A stretch of 64,000 bases of DNA, taken from positions 1,168,948-1,232,947 of the forward strand of contig KN834752.1 of NCBI GenBank assembly GCA_000827265.1, written 5' to 3'. The position numbers and the translations under genes were made by a program. Below are positions 37,734 to 47,270 of the stretch, one piece after another; the stretch's first letter is position 1, and every line of letters begins with the position of its first letter. Below the pieces are notes generated by a model. It was not told the DNA's origin. It ran no database searches and was given only the letters and a program-made list of their open reading frames with translations. The stretch is from Collybiopsis luxurians FD-317 M1 (Eukaryota > Basidiomycota > Agaricomycetes > Agaricales > Omphalotaceae).

Positions 37734-38230
37734 TTAGGGTTTTAGACTACTTACGCTGCGTTTCCTGCATCTAGCTATTCCCAGAGGTGATTCCTCAAAA
37801 GTGAAACCGAAAACGTCGATAGAGTAGTGCCGATTCAGCCACCGTTCGAACTTTGACCTGGAAAGTTTTGTTCGGTAGCTCTGATGCCCAGTCTGCCGTC
37901 CTTTAAACGAAGCCATTCATTTAAATCGTAGTCTTCCCATTTAGTAGGTTGAACGGTGAACCGGGCGGTTTTTCGTAGTAAACCACTGGTTTGAAAATTA
38001 CATGGATACCCCTTTATACATGTTGAAAAGATTCCCCAAAGCCTTCTGTTTGAAGCTAAAGGTGTAAGATAGTACGGAGGAGCGAGCATTTGAGGATATC
38101 TATGAGGGCAGAGATGATCTGCAAGGTTTAAGACGTCTTTCTAATTTTGGTATGAGAGCGCCTAGTAACGACCATGTGATGTTGCACACAGTTAAGGTCA
38201 CGTGGAAAACTCGCGCGATTTTAATGTCGG
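37734..38230. repeat. Diverged direct copy A of a segment also found at 41364-41790
   Basis: The segment aligns with 41364-41790 in the same orientation. Shared blocks include TTTCCTGCATCTAGCTA (copy B TCTCCTGCATCCAGCTA), a CAGAG..TTCCTCAAA block, AACGAAGCCAT versus AATGAAGCCAT, TTTTTCGTA, CATTTGAGGATATC and CATGTGATGTT versus CACGTGATGTT. Read on the minus strand, both copies give a partly conserved peptide (KWEDYDLNEW here, IWDEYNIDGF in copy B), which suggests an old protein-coding gene. Frames in both are broken. The right end carries two E-box-like sites also found in copy B. Confidence 0.65.
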
Positions 38231-38318
38231 GAGACGGCTGGCACAACCTTGAGGCCTCCTAAGATATCTGAACTTGGTCATTTTAAGGCTTAACATGTCG
38301 AGCCCCTGCGACAGATAC

Positions 38319-38703
38319 TGTGCACAATTTGACTGGTGCTACCAAGTGAATGTTTGTGCACAATCCTTTGGTCGCACCAGTCGAGGCCACCCTAAAATAG
38401 ATAAGATTAGATGTAACTACCCTAAACGAGCACCCTGCGGGTGCCCCTAACCCCTAACCCAGCGCGCCTTCGGCGCGAGCCTAACCCCTAACCCTAACCC
38501 TCTAACCCTCTAACCATCTACCCGACCCTCCGATAGAGCCGTTTGTTGGCAATGTCGCAGACAGTTCCCATATGTTAGGGCTAGCAGAGCTAGCCCTAAC
38601 GGGAACTGCCTGCAACATTGCTTGATCTTAGGGTGGTCACTGGTAGTTACCAAAGGATTGTTCACAAACGTTTATTGGTAGCACCAAAGATTGTGAACAA
38701 TAA
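38319..38703. mobile_element. Foldback (MITE-like) element with telomere-like core
   Basis: A roughly 385-bp element bounded by imperfect terminal inverted repeats: the left arm 38319-38395 (with GGTGCTACCAA, CAATCCTTTGGT and CCACCCTAA) and the right arm 38628-38703, whose reverse complement has the same blocks in the same order. Inside are two short GC-rich hairpins (GCACCC TGC GGGTGC near 38431; CGCGCC TTC GGCGCG near 38463), each flanked by CCCTAA-type runs (38448-38518). A second, inner hairpin has a 34-38 base stem (38548-38585 with 38589-38622). There is no coding capacity, so it would be non-autonomous. Target duplications could not be fixed by eye. Confidence 0.65.
38448..38518. repeat. 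Interstitial telomere-like CCCTAA repeats
   Basis: Runs of CCCTAACC and CTAACCCT variants, interrupted by a GC-rich hairpin, lie between normal genes. They match the fungal telomere unit TTAGGG on the other strand but are irregular and short, so they are not a chromosome end. Confidence 0.7.
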
Positions 38704-39269
38704 CAGTGGCATTGAGTGACATGTCCTAAGTTGATGAGAGTAAACCAAGAATTGCAAAACTTTTTGAATACCAACATTTTCGTTATCAACTCTGGTACAT
38801 AGATAGTAGACAGATTATTCGTTAAGCAGTGTGGGTACCAGTATTGAAAATACAGAATATATAATAGTGTCAATATGAATTATCCACGCCTTTAAATGTA
38901 CGGAGGCGCTGACGGGAGGTTACTAGTGGAACCTTCAGTAAATTTGGCCACCGCCGTCACTTCAGAATGGACCGTTGCATCCACTATAGAGCTTCTGTTG
39001 TTGATCATTATGATAACCACGATGGGATAGAGACTCTGTTTGCAGTCGCGGAACAGAAAATGTAGCACGAGTTTGGAGAGCGTTGTGAAAAAGGCTTACA
39101 CATGTTTCCTCGAAAATCTCTTCCATCACCGTATATGTAAGAATAAGTGGGTTTCCCAAGTCGCTGTCAGAATCTCCCATTTCGAGGGTCGTCATTATAG
39201 TCATCGTAAACTTCGTGCAAGGAACAAGCTGTTAGCAGCAACGAGGTCACTCCAATGTTCACATCATAC
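38704..39269. other. Region after foldback element
   Basis: AT-rich sequence that should contain the 3' end of the membrane-protein gene. I could not find a last exon that resembles the family, so the gene may be truncated here. Confidence 0.4.
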
Positions 39270-40279
39270 CTGCACCAAAAGAAAAACTGTGCCAGACTCA
39301 ACCATCAGTAACAAAAGTTTTTGCATTTCCGTACGTCGGTGCTTTCCCAAGATAGTGCGCACGGATCTACGGTACCTCCTGTAGTGTATAATTTGTGTAG
39401 TCAGTCATTAGAAAATGTCATATTCAACGAGACCAAGCGGTCGTCCCTACCAAAACTTGAAACCAATCAATCCCGTAGCAACTATGTTCGTGCCCAGAGA
39501 TATGTATAAACTTGCTACGTTTATTTGTCTCTCGCGAGAATAACTGAGAAGACTTGGCGGAAGATCCGACGTTACCCCTTCGGCGAAGTTGACCCCTGGT
39601 TGTCAGTTCTACGTGGTGAATGGAGAGAAGTGAATGAATCCACAGACCAAAGTCAATAATCATGAGAGTGCTGAGGCCCCATTTCACCCACTTATTTTCA
39701 TTCCATACCGCGATTGCTCTCCACACCACAAGAAGATCGCTAATAAATAGCTGCAAATCTGATGAAATTTGGGCTCGAGCTTTCCTTACAAATGAGCGCC
39801 TACCTCAACGGAAGGTAACCAGTTGGATATCTTCACCCAAAGGGTGAGCGCATTTTCCGCTTCCTCAAACTGTTCTACAACAGTTCCACCCAATGGATCC
39901 ATCAGAGTTTTCCTCATTATTATAAAAAGAGGCCCAATAGTGTCAACTAAGTCTGCAGTATTAATCACGAAAAGTAGAACAGTGAAGAGCGATAGCAAGA
40001 TTCTCCGCCTCGATCGCGGTAACCGGTCCCGTGGAAAACTGTGTACAAGAAGTTTTGGTTATTCGTATAACTACATTGGGGACGACGCACAATAGCAGGT
40101 GCAATGCAATCACTGTGGCCATCAGAAATACTCCTGGCACTCAAGGGTCTATATCACATTAGATGCCTGACTGTTGAGAAACATGTACCATAGAGAACGA
40201 CGAAGGATATGAGGTCAATGCTGTGGTAGTAAACGACGGCACCGACGTTGGCTAAGACCGCTGAAGCTTTGATAGACAT
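39270..40279 (-). CDS. Multi-pass membrane protein of basidiomycete type, 3' end unresolved
   Basis: Predicted integral membrane protein of a type I associate with Agaricomycetes; molecular role unknown. The ATG at 40279 opens SIKASAVLANVGAVVYYHSI, then DLISFVVLYGVFLMATVIAL, two hydrophobic segments. A loop with RRRILLSLFTVLLFVINTAD follows, and then EQFEEAENALTLWVKISNWL and LFISDLLVVWRAIAVWNENK. The last parts supported are ISLGTNIVATGLIGFKFW and TILGKHRRTEMQKLLLLMVE. About six short introns are required. Downstream of 39270 I find no exon with the expected last membrane segments; the frame at 39204-38962 does not look like the family. So the gene is either truncated, possibly by the nearby foldback insertion, or ends in an exon I cannot identify. 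Confidence 0.6.
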
Positions 40280-41363
40280 TGGGAAAAGGCGGACAAGGAA
40301 TTCAACAGGTGTATGGGCCAGGTATAGGCGAGAGGTAAAGAGCAATGTAGAACAGCATAACCCAGTCAGATAAATGCGTCCGCAGAATCCGATTTGATGA
40401 ATGTAAGAGGTAATTTTGGCTTGGAAAGCCGCCAGGCAAAAATAGACTGTGTTCAATCTTACAGTAAACACCCTTATAAAACTGATCCCGGCGTTTGCAT
40501 CAAAACAGATCAGTGTCCGAGATTTGCGGATCCTAGGATCCTGGGATCTAAGGGGACAGTGGAAATGCGGAAGATTTCGAAAGGACACGCTAAGTGGATA
40601 TCTGGACCGGCGTTATCTGGGGTGGATGGGATATTGATTTTCCTCGAGAAAGATTTGCATATTTTCAGATTCACGGATGGTGCTGAAATGCTTGAGCATA
40701 ATTCCTGAAGCGGGATGCCTCCCGGTACTGACAAGTGGAAAGACCACTGTTTTAACGCTCATCAACCCTCTGTGTAATAATGTTATCCAAGTGTACGGAA
40801 AAAGCCTAAGGGCAAACGGTTTAGAAGTGTACTCACAGGAAGCAAATTTTTATCAAAGTATTGACCTACTTACTCAGTTTGTACTGGCTTATAATCAGGA
40901 CAGCGGAACTGCAAGCGCGGTTCTAGCGATTTGACGGTTGCCTCCCCAAGCACCTTCCATCTGCATCTGATGAGTCAAGAATAATTCTTTGTATAGTTGA
41001 AAAATTTTGGTAGCAGCTGAAACGAAAAGAAGCCACTGCCAAAATAGATTGCGGAGCAGCCCTCGTGCTACATACTTTCTTGACCTCCGCGAATCTGCAT
41101 TGCTTGCGATTCTGCATCATAAGTTTTGAAAATGTATCAGAATCGAATGAACTCAGGCGGTAATTCTCTCAGCACAATTGCCGAGTGCACACAAGCCCCC
41201 GGATTGGGGCCAAGGTCCTCGACGACCATCCATAAACTGATTGTAATCCCCCGATGACAGGCGGTCGACTTAGTTTTGAAGCTGTTGCCAAGCTTTTGAC
41301 AGCATGGGTAAGGTGAGGAGTCAGTTTGTTCATAGAAGGCACTCGCAGTTGTATCAATGAGAT
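40280..41363. other. Intergenic
   Basis: The upstream region of the membrane-protein gene. It holds a 14-bp palindrome GGATCCTAGGATCC at 40528-40541 and no supported gene. Confidence 0.5.
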
Positions 41364-41790
41364 ATGCATACTACTGCGTCTCCTGCATCCAGCTACTTCC
41401 AGAGCTCATTCCTCAAAGGTGCAACAAAAACGTCAATTTACACATTCAATAGCTTTTCGAACTTCAATCGTTTTGAGTGGCTTCCCTTTTTGAATGAAGC
41501 CATCGATATTGTACTCGTCCCATATAGCAGGTTAAACAATTGGGTGATGGTGATTTTTCGTAAATCAAGCTCGATGATATACCCCCTTGAACATGTCGCC
41601 AAGATCCTGGAAATTTCTTGGTCGGGGCTGAAGGTACAAGATAGTGCGGAGAGATGTGCATTTGAGGATATCAAAGAGGAGCAAGCCGAGCAGAGATGAT
41701 TCTTTCTGAGGGAGGCTCAAGCGCCTAGTTTTAAGAGGCTGGAGCGACCACGTGATGTTAGACAGAATTAGATCATGTGAAAAGAACGCG
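41364..41790. repeat. Diverged direct copy B, adjoining the mad3 promoter
   Basis: Homologous to 37734-38230, as described there. This copy lies directly upstream of mad3, and its right end includes CACGTG (41749-41754) and CATGTG (41774-41779), so part of the mad3 promoter is inside the repeat. A plus-strand frame of 111 codons (41364-41699) crosses it but is not conserved in copy A. Confidence 0.65.
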
Positions 41791-41833
41791 ACGCACTTGA
41801 ACTTGAAGTTTCCCAGCGTTGTCACAGCCAGCC

Positions 41834-43244
41834 ATGTCCACAGAAGATGTATTCAGCGACAACTCTCCCGTAATAGTCGACTGCGATGTGCTCGAAGCAG
41901 CAAAAGAGAACATCCAACCTCTGGCTTCAGGTCGCCGAGTCACTTCCCTTTCATCCGTTCTTGCCACTCCTCACGCTCAGAGGGAATCCAAACTCGCTGC
42001 CACTCGTCATAGACTCCGTATCAACGTCGAAATGGCCTTGGAAGACGAAGAAGATGACCCGTTGGAAGCTTATTGTATCTTGGTCAACTGGACGCTTGAA
42101 AACTATCCCCAGGGCCACAGTGCGGAATCGGGGTTATTAGAGCTATTGGAAGAAGCCACTCGTGTTCTGAAGGATGACAGAGGCGGGAAATGGAGATCTG
42201 AAATGAAGTATCTGAAACTTTGGATGCTTTATGCCAGTTTTGTGGAGAAACCGACTATCATCTATCGTTTCTTGCTCGCGAATGATATAGGGACGAACTT
42301 TGCGATTCTGTATGAAGAATACGCTGCCATATTAGAGCGGGATGGCAGGTGCGTAGTTTATCATTTTCCTCCGGTTTATAATTTCACTGACTCAAGAGAT
42401 TACTAGGCGAAACGAGGCTGATAACGTCTATTCTTTGGGTATCGCCAGGAAGGCGTCGCCTTTGGATCACATCAAGAGCAGGTACGCGGACTTCCAGAAG
42501 CGCATGATGTCTTCCGCTCTGCCACCGGTCGCTGCTGCTCCGACTGCACCAATGACATCCACCACACGAAGAGCTCTTGCTACTACATCTAGTATTCCCC
42601 CCACTCCTTCCACATCCAGTACCGGACAAAGTCAACCCCGTAGCACGTCGAACACACCCCTGCAGATCTTCGTAGATCCTACAGGCTCGGCCGCCCGTTC
42701 TGCGGAAATGGAGACCAATGCGTGGCCTGATATAGGCACACGTAAAACAAGGGTCAAAGAGAACATTCCAGAGACGAAGACGCTTTCTGGTACAACATTA
42801 AAGCAGGCAGGGAGAACGAAGAGACTCGCGTCTGCCTCTTCGGGGTCGAAGATCGTACCTTATAGGGACCCTGGACCGGATGAAATGCCGCCACCTCCGC
42901 CGCCTTCCGCTTCGGACTCAACCTCTCGGCCCTCCAATACTCCTGCCAAAAATAGTTCGTTTGCACCATTCGTAGACACAGATTCCAAATCAGCTGTCCC
43001 ATCTACACCAAAATTTACACCTTTCCGGGACGAGGTAAGCAAGCCATGTCTTCACCTAGGCGCTTTCAGACTAAGGCGGTCTTTCTGCTAGTCTGCGAGT
43101 GTTACTTCACCGGCTCCAGTGCTCCCTGGGTCAGTCATGAAGCTAAAGAAAGCGGGTGTCCAATCACCGACCCCAACTTCCGAGGCAGAGGCCCTTCGGA
43201 AAGATCCCCTGAAGAATTACGACACCGCGGACTGCCAGGAGTAA
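41834..43244 (+). CDS. mad3: Spindle assembly checkpoint protein Mad3
   Basis: Component of the mitotic checkpoint complex that inhibits APC/C-Cdc20 until chromosomes attach. Three exons give 431 residues: 41834-42348, 42407-43034 and 43092-43244. KEN boxes are at residues 24-26 (AAKENIQPL) and 289-291 (VKENIPETK). The first is the motif that blocks Cdc20. Between them is the Mad3/Bub1 homology region 1 (TPR-like: YCILVNWTLENYPQGHSAES, KYLKLWMLYASFVEKPTIIY, IGTNFAILYEEYAAILERDG). There is no kinase domain, so it is Mad3 rather than Bub1. The rest is Ser/Thr/Pro-rich with FAPFVD and FTPFRDE motifs. The third exon is needed for the true C-terminus (KNYDTADCQE). Confidence 0.92.
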
Positions 43245-44679
43245 TCAGGAGGGGTCATAAAGCTAGTAAGTTGAAAGTATTGATCGTCCGAGAAGTGCAT
43301 ATTCGCTGATATGAAATAGCAATTAATCTTGCGTCTATATCTATCTTTTGGATTCGCTTCGCTTTTGCTAAATGAGAGAAAGAATTTGTATTTGTATTTT
43401 TTCGATGCCGAGTATTACAAACCAATAGAGCCTCCTAATAAAGGATGAGCTACACCCTGCTCTATTTCGCTAAATACTCGAACATATTGAGATATCGGAT
43501 TCACGAAATTTGCGAGGGTTCGGCGCCGTTAGGTGAGGAATATTCTCCCATCAAGAAACCTTAAATGAATACGTTCTTTGGCTCACCCCTTGAAGCGCTT
43601 TACCAGCTTTACCGCTGTACGAGTCTTCTCAAAAAAAGCTTAGCAGCCATATCGTACTAAGAATGGGAGGATCGTGCTAGCCTTTGCTGGATTTACATAC
43701 ATAACTTGCTCGTACGCGCCATGCTCCATGCTCTGTGGCGGACAGCCCGGTAGAGTATGCCGTCAAAGTGCCGACAACTGTCTTGTAGTATAGTTTTTTC
43801 TGTACTTTTTCATTGCCACAGCGAAAACTGAGTGCAGTGAAGGTTAGTCTCTCAGAGTGGAAGTAACTCTGTGGCTTAGGATGGTTTTGTTCCTGGAGGT
43901 AGATTGCGGGATCATTCTGACCGTACTTTTAGAGCTGCAGCTGGCTGACCGTATTTACTTGCAGTTACAGTTGGAAAAAATCTTGAGTTTGAGTCATTCG
44001 ACAGTCCTTGGTTGGATCATCATGTGAAGCTGGTGCCTGTCTAGACTCTAGACTCTACTCAAAGTTTAATTTCTGACCCGAACCATCAACTTGGCGATAC
44101 CGCTTCCAACAACATCCGGGCTGAACTCTGAAAGGCCAAGCCGCTCAAAGTTTGTTTACTGAGATTGGTGTCTATGAATATGCAGACAATGTACCGCAAC
44201 CGGAGCTATGTATGTGTTGCATCGCAATCGTCGACAGCGCAACGCACCATTCATTCATATCATGGCCGTTACTTAAATTCTTCGTCCATCACGCCCGCAA
44301 GAGCTACGCCAAAATCCGAGGCTTCGAACCTCCCTCGAAAAATTCTAAAGTACTCTTTACATCCAAGAAATGTACTCGGATCGTTCGCAGCGTTCTCCGA
44401 AGTACCCCCACTTGCCCTTTCCGGGGTAGTACGAAGTATCAAGGCGCCCATAACGTTAAAAATGCCAAAGTGACTACTAACGCTGGCTGCTGACAACGAG
44501 GGCTTCAAGGCAACCCCATCAATTAAAGCCGCTGACGACTCAGTATAGAGAGTATATTAAGACCGGCCCACAAGGACTTCAAGTACGACACGTCCCTGGC
44601 TCGTAATTCTCCGTTCCCTTTAATCCTTCTCAGTTGCTAGTGTTCATCCTATCCTCCTACTCTCAGGTCCTGGTCCGAG
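43245..44679. other. Intergenic
   Basis: 1.4 kb with no gene of recognisable type. Several short frames (for example at 44152-44493) are not supported. Confidence 0.5.
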
Positions 44680-45148
44680 ATGCGTTTCTCTGCCATCGCC
44701 TCGATTGTACTCTTCACGACAATGGCGATCGCTTCGCCTACTCCTGCTACAACAGGCGCCTCGGCTCATGCCACCGTGCTATCCAATCTGGAAACCCTTG
44801 AACGCGATGATTCCATCACACCAGTACACCGTTTCTCCTTACCTGATTCGACAGTACGGAACGAGAATCTTGCTTCAGAGATGAATGCGGATCCGGAAGG
44901 ATACAACACTGGGGGCAGGTAAGCATATTACTCATTAAAAGTGTTTCGTCTTCAATTTGCTCAGACCTGTCTTCTAGGTCACTTTTTGCCAAACAAGACG
45001 AACACTCTTCCTCGTCATTTATCACCTGGCTCTTTGGTGGGCATGATTCTTCAAAGTCTCAACATCGCAGAAGCATTCGTCGGTATGTCCTTTGATTCCT
45101 TTAGCTTCGTCAGCTAACGTTACCTCTTCCAAAAGTCGTCACCCTTAG
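44680..45148 (+). CDS. Small secreted peptide precursor, hypothetical
   Basis: Unrecognised secreted protein of 118 residues. Exons are 44680-44918, 44978-45082 and 45136-45148, with an exact frame. The signal peptide is RFSAIASIVLFTTMAIAS, with cleavage likely at or near ASP. The mature part has ERDDSITPVHRFSLPDSTVR, a Ser-rich segment with FITWLFGGHD, and ends with a basic tail (HRRSIRRRHP). Paired arginines suggest possible Kex2-type cleavage. There are no cysteines, so it is not a typical disulfide-stabilised effector, and no CAAX end, so not a basidiomycete pheromone precursor. The short last exon (13 bases) is inferred from splice sites. Confidence 0.65.
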
Positions 45149-45860
45149 ATGATTTTACGTTCTTCATAGAGTTAGATTATTTATATTTTATCTAATAAAT
45201 CCTGGGTAAGCGATCATTTCTAAGGAAACTTGTCCATCATGCTGATTCCGAATCTTTGTAGTCAGCTTTGTTGGTGCCCTTGGCACTGCGATCTGACCAT
45301 GTAGAGATAATGTATTGGGATGACTCCCTCACATTCATATTGAAAATTTAGACCTGTTGTATTTCTACTTACCCTCCACGACGCCTCGCCGAACTGATGT
45401 TCTTCTACGAATGTTTAGACACACATACTCTTCATGTCGTATATATAGCTAATACTAGATATTATGAATTTGTAGAGCTCTGAAAAATACCCTGTCTGCA
45501 AAAGTTTAGAACTTGGAGCCGCGTTCCATGGGCGAGTGGCCCCGATCAAGTACCGGCATTTCCATCCCACCTTCTGACCCTCACGATATGTTCCTCGACA
45601 TGCTACTCATCCTGGCTACTCATCCTGGCTTCATCACCTTGTGGCACTGCGACAAGATTTCCATAAGTAGAGTGAACTTCTGCCAGGATTAAATTGCTGA
45701 TTAACAAGGGTAGGGAAGTTTAAGAAAGTATCATATTAACAATCAGCCTTCGGGGAAAACGGGCTTGAATTATTTAAAAGGCGCAAAAAATTTCAAGTAC
45801 TTGGCCTGTACGCTTCTAATACGTGCTCCCAAAGATAAAGGTAATCTAAAGCCTGGTATC
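45149..45860. other. Intergenic
   Basis: About 700 bases without a gene. It contains a 13-bp tandem duplication (CTACTCATCCTGG) at 45603-45628. Confidence 0.5.
45603..45628 (+). repeat. Two-copy 13-bp tandem repeat
   Basis: Two adjacent perfect copies of CTACTCATCCTGG. Confidence 0.8.
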
Positions 45861-46920
45861 ATGCACAGTAACGGCGGCGAATACCCAATCTCGAATGCCA
45901 ACAACTTAAACGATCCTAATCTCGTACGCGTTCGATATTATCGCAAATCCGACTTCGATGCTGTTCGCAAACTTGGCAGGGATTGTATGCTTCTCGCCGG
46001 TGCGTGATTGCCCATCTCCCAGAGAAACTTCCTTCGATTAATGACTCTGTTCCGACCTGTACAGAGGGCGCACCTGCTCGAGACTATCTCATCCTCATTA
46101 TGCAAAAACCTTCGTCATACTGCGCCATGGCGTTGCTCGTTCTTTCAATAGCAGTCGAAGTCGTGACGCTCTCAAGATCGGAATCACGACCTTCGAACCA
46201 GACACCGGGCCTCACTGGAACTCCGGTGCCTACTAATCCTTTCCTTCGCACAAATCCTGCCCAATTCCAAGTAGCGCTAGCGGCCGCAGTCATAACGCTC
46301 TTCACTCTTCTCTACCTGTGCTACGTCATCTATACCGCTGTCGGGTTCTACGTCCAGTTTTACCTGCACAGCCTCCGCACTGATTACAAAGACCCTGTGG
46401 CTTACTACGAGCTCCGTCCTGCCATTGGCAACGTAGAAGAGGATCCCGAATTCGAGCCGACTGGGAAGAAGGGATTTTGGGCTGCAGAGATTGTGTCTCC
46501 AACGACGGGCAAGCTGGAAATTGTTGGGACTATAACCCTTGGTAAGGCCCCATCCGTGGATTTTTTCTTCCCTTCGTGTTCACGGAGTATTGATGATGAT
46601 GATTATCATAATTTACAGATGACCCTCCAGCCGAGTTCGAGACTGACCCCAAAATCGCAGAGCTACGGCGCATGTTCGTCTCCCCCAAATACCGGCAACG
46701 GGGAATCGCTGCGGCTCTCATTCGAGTATGCGAGGCACATGCCATGGCCAGCAAGTTGTCTGCTGTAATCCTGCGAACAACAGTTTATCAACCTGCTGCT
46801 CGAAAATTATACTCGAAATTCGGGTACAAGATTTGGCTAGAGAAGGAAGTACCGTGGGGCCTTGAGTCTCTCCAAGGCTATCTTTACAAGAAGGAAATGT
46901 TACCAGCATCACAAGCTTGA
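45861..46920 (+). CDS. Membrane-associated GNAT N-acetyltransferase
   Basis: Probable acetyl-CoA-dependent N-acetyltransferase of 305 residues. Exons are 45861-45999, 46065-46541 and 46619-46920. The N-terminal GNAT strand (NLVRVRYYRKSDFDAVRKLG) is followed by two hydrophobic stretches, AMALLVLSIAVEVV and VALAAAVITLFTLLYLCYVI, that are likely membrane-spanning. The core of the fold is at the C-terminus: AELRRMFVSPKYRQRGIAAA, with the R/Q-x-x-G-x-A/G acetyl-CoA motif, and VYQPAARKLYSKFGYKIWLE. This layout, a GNAT domain with inserted membrane segments, resembles NAT8-type ER acetyltransferases. Substrate unknown. Confidence 0.82.
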
Positions 46921-47270
46921 AGCTTGAAGACTCGCTGCTGACTTCTTTTATACTTATCTGAAGTGCCAACAAGTGATTTGACAATCGCAAGCTATTTGAA
47001 GGAATGATTGTGGATTGAGCACTAAATGCCACAGGAAATGTACTACTTACTGCTAAGGCTACTACTACGAAAAGAACAGGAAAAAAATGTTAATACAGTT
47101 TAGATCGGTTGTACCTACGATGGTTCATTCTACGGACTACAAAATAAGGTGTATGATGCTTAAATAATAATGGTATTGAAGGAATCATGCATCATGAAAG
47201 TCGTGAAAAATGAATGAAAGAAAATAAAATGCAAAGACCGGTCCAGGAGCCATCGAATAATCTTACCCGA
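46921..47270. other. Convergent 3' region
   Basis: AT-rich 3' ends of the acetyltransferase (plus) and the Ser-rich protein (minus). No coding signal. Confidence 0.5.

Noticed and set aside
38448..38518. A chromosome end
   Set aside because: The CCCTAA repeats are short, irregular and flanked by genes on both sides.
40528..40541. A 14-bp palindrome GGATCCTAGGATCC as an operator
   Set aside because: Isolated, not near a gene start, and palindromes of this size occur by chance.
44300..44350. A tRNA-like TTCGAACC motif
   Set aside because: No cloverleaf could be drawn around it; there is no acceptor stem.
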